Source: MGOM01 sp035455265
GTDB lineage: Bacteria > Chloroflexota > Anaerolineae > Anaerolineales > E44-bin32
DNA length: 6,302 bases
Reading direction: 5' to 3'
Assembly: GCA_035455265.1 (NCBI GenBank)
Contig: DATIFK010000074.1
Location: forward strand, 1 to 6,302
A program made the position numbers and the translations under genes. The notes under the pieces were generated by a model. It was not told the DNA's origin. It did not search any database and saw only the letters and a list, made by a program, of their open reading frames with translations. Every line of letters begins with the position of its first letter. Position 1 is the first letter of the stretch. Below, piece by piece: positions 6,076 to 6,302 of this stretch.

Positions 6076-6302
6076 GGCCGGTCGAGCAGACGCGCGTGGC
6101 GAAGGGCGGGGAGATTCCGGCAGCCGCAGGCGAACATCGCCGTGCGAATCTGCGCTGTCGTCAGATCGATCAAGGCCGCCACGGCTTCCGACGACTCCGC
6201 CGCCGCCTTGAGGAAGGGTCCGGCCATACCCCCCAGGTCGGCTCCCAGGGCGACGCACTTGGCGATGTCGAGCCCGTCGCGCAAGCCCCCCGAGGCGATC
6301 AG
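6072..6302 (-). CDS. fni: Type 2 isopentenyl-diphosphate delta-isomerase, C-terminal part (5' end off the window)
   Basis: The last 76 residues of the FMN-dependent isomerase that interconverts IPP and DMAPP, the two C5 units of isoprenoid synthesis. The fragment begins in the flavin phosphate-binding segment (IASGGLRDGLDIAKC), followed by the family's LGADLGGMAGPFLKAA and, near the end, IRTAMFACGCRNLPALRH, which matches the usual C-terminal region of Fni/IDI-2. The reading frame is open from the right edge to the TGA at 6074-6072, with no sign of damage. The stop overlaps the start of the prenyl synthase gene, so both should share one message and supply substrate and product of consecutive steps. 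Catalytic residues in the N-terminal part cannot be checked because they lie outside the window. Confidence 0.93.
   Translation of the reverse strand: MIASGGLRDGLDIAKCVALGADLGGMAGPFLKAAAESSEAVAALIDLTTAQIRTAMFACGCRNLPALRHARLLDRP

Noticed and set aside
6076..6258. Upstream extension of the prenyl synthase to 396 residues
   Set aside because: It lies entirely within fni coding sequence, is Arg/Gly/Pro-rich and precedes the family's normal N-terminus. The ATG at 6075 overlaps the fni stop as expected for a coupled start.
1..6302. Possible type VI secretion or tellurium-resistance locus, CRISPR array, insertion sequence or tRNA
   Set aside because: Only the kinase/phosphatase/vWA/FHA logic resembles those loci; no Tss, TerC or TerD genes are present. 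No spaced direct DNA repeats, transposase, terminal inverted repeats or cloverleaf were seen on either strand.

Overview
All seven genes in this GC-rich window lie on the minus strand, so transcription runs from high to low coordinates. They fall into two functional blocks. The third codon positions are strongly G/C, there are almost no intergenic gaps, and no tRNA, rRNA, CRISPR array, insertion sequence or prophage feature is visible. The signalling gene set and the style of its proteins recall GC-rich Chloroflexota (Anaerolineae-like) genomes. That placement is an impression from gene content, not a proven assignment.

Right block (6302 to 5068), isoprenoid metabolism. The 3' end of a type 2 isopentenyl-diphosphate delta-isomerase gene (fni) overlaps by 4 bases (ATGA) a complete gene for an all-trans polyprenyl diphosphate synthase. 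The isomerase balances IPP and DMAPP, and the synthase condenses them into a longer chain. Together they supply one short-chain prenyl diphosphate pathway.

Boundary (5067 to 4999). These 69 bases hold a GC-rich hairpin directly after the synthase stop codon, an extended -10 promoter (TGCTATAAT, minus strand), a small inverted repeat at the predicted transcription start, and a short leader with no clear Shine-Dalgarno sequence.

Left block (4998 to 1), a tightly packed Ser/Thr phospho-signalling operon. The order is: (1) a soluble Ser/Thr kinase fused to an eight-repeat PQQ/quinoprotein-type beta-propeller; (2) a PP2C phosphatase; (3) a protein joining an N-terminal DnaJ J-domain to a MIDAS-complete von Willebrand A (vWA) domain; (4) a small zinc-ribbon plus FHA protein; (5) the start of an unrecognised conserved-looking protein that runs off the left edge. 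Junctions are +15, +18, -4 and +9 bases, so co-transcription is likely. The simplest reading is a writer (kinase), eraser (PP2C) and reader (FHA) of phosphothreonine, with the J-domain/vWA protein as a possible effector or chaperone-recruiting arm. The kinase + PP2C + vWA/FHA logic resembles the TerY-P triads of tellurium-resistance-type systems and the PpkA/PppA/Fha control module of type VI secretion. No Ter or secretion genes are seen here, so its output is unknown. This module is the most interesting thing in the window.
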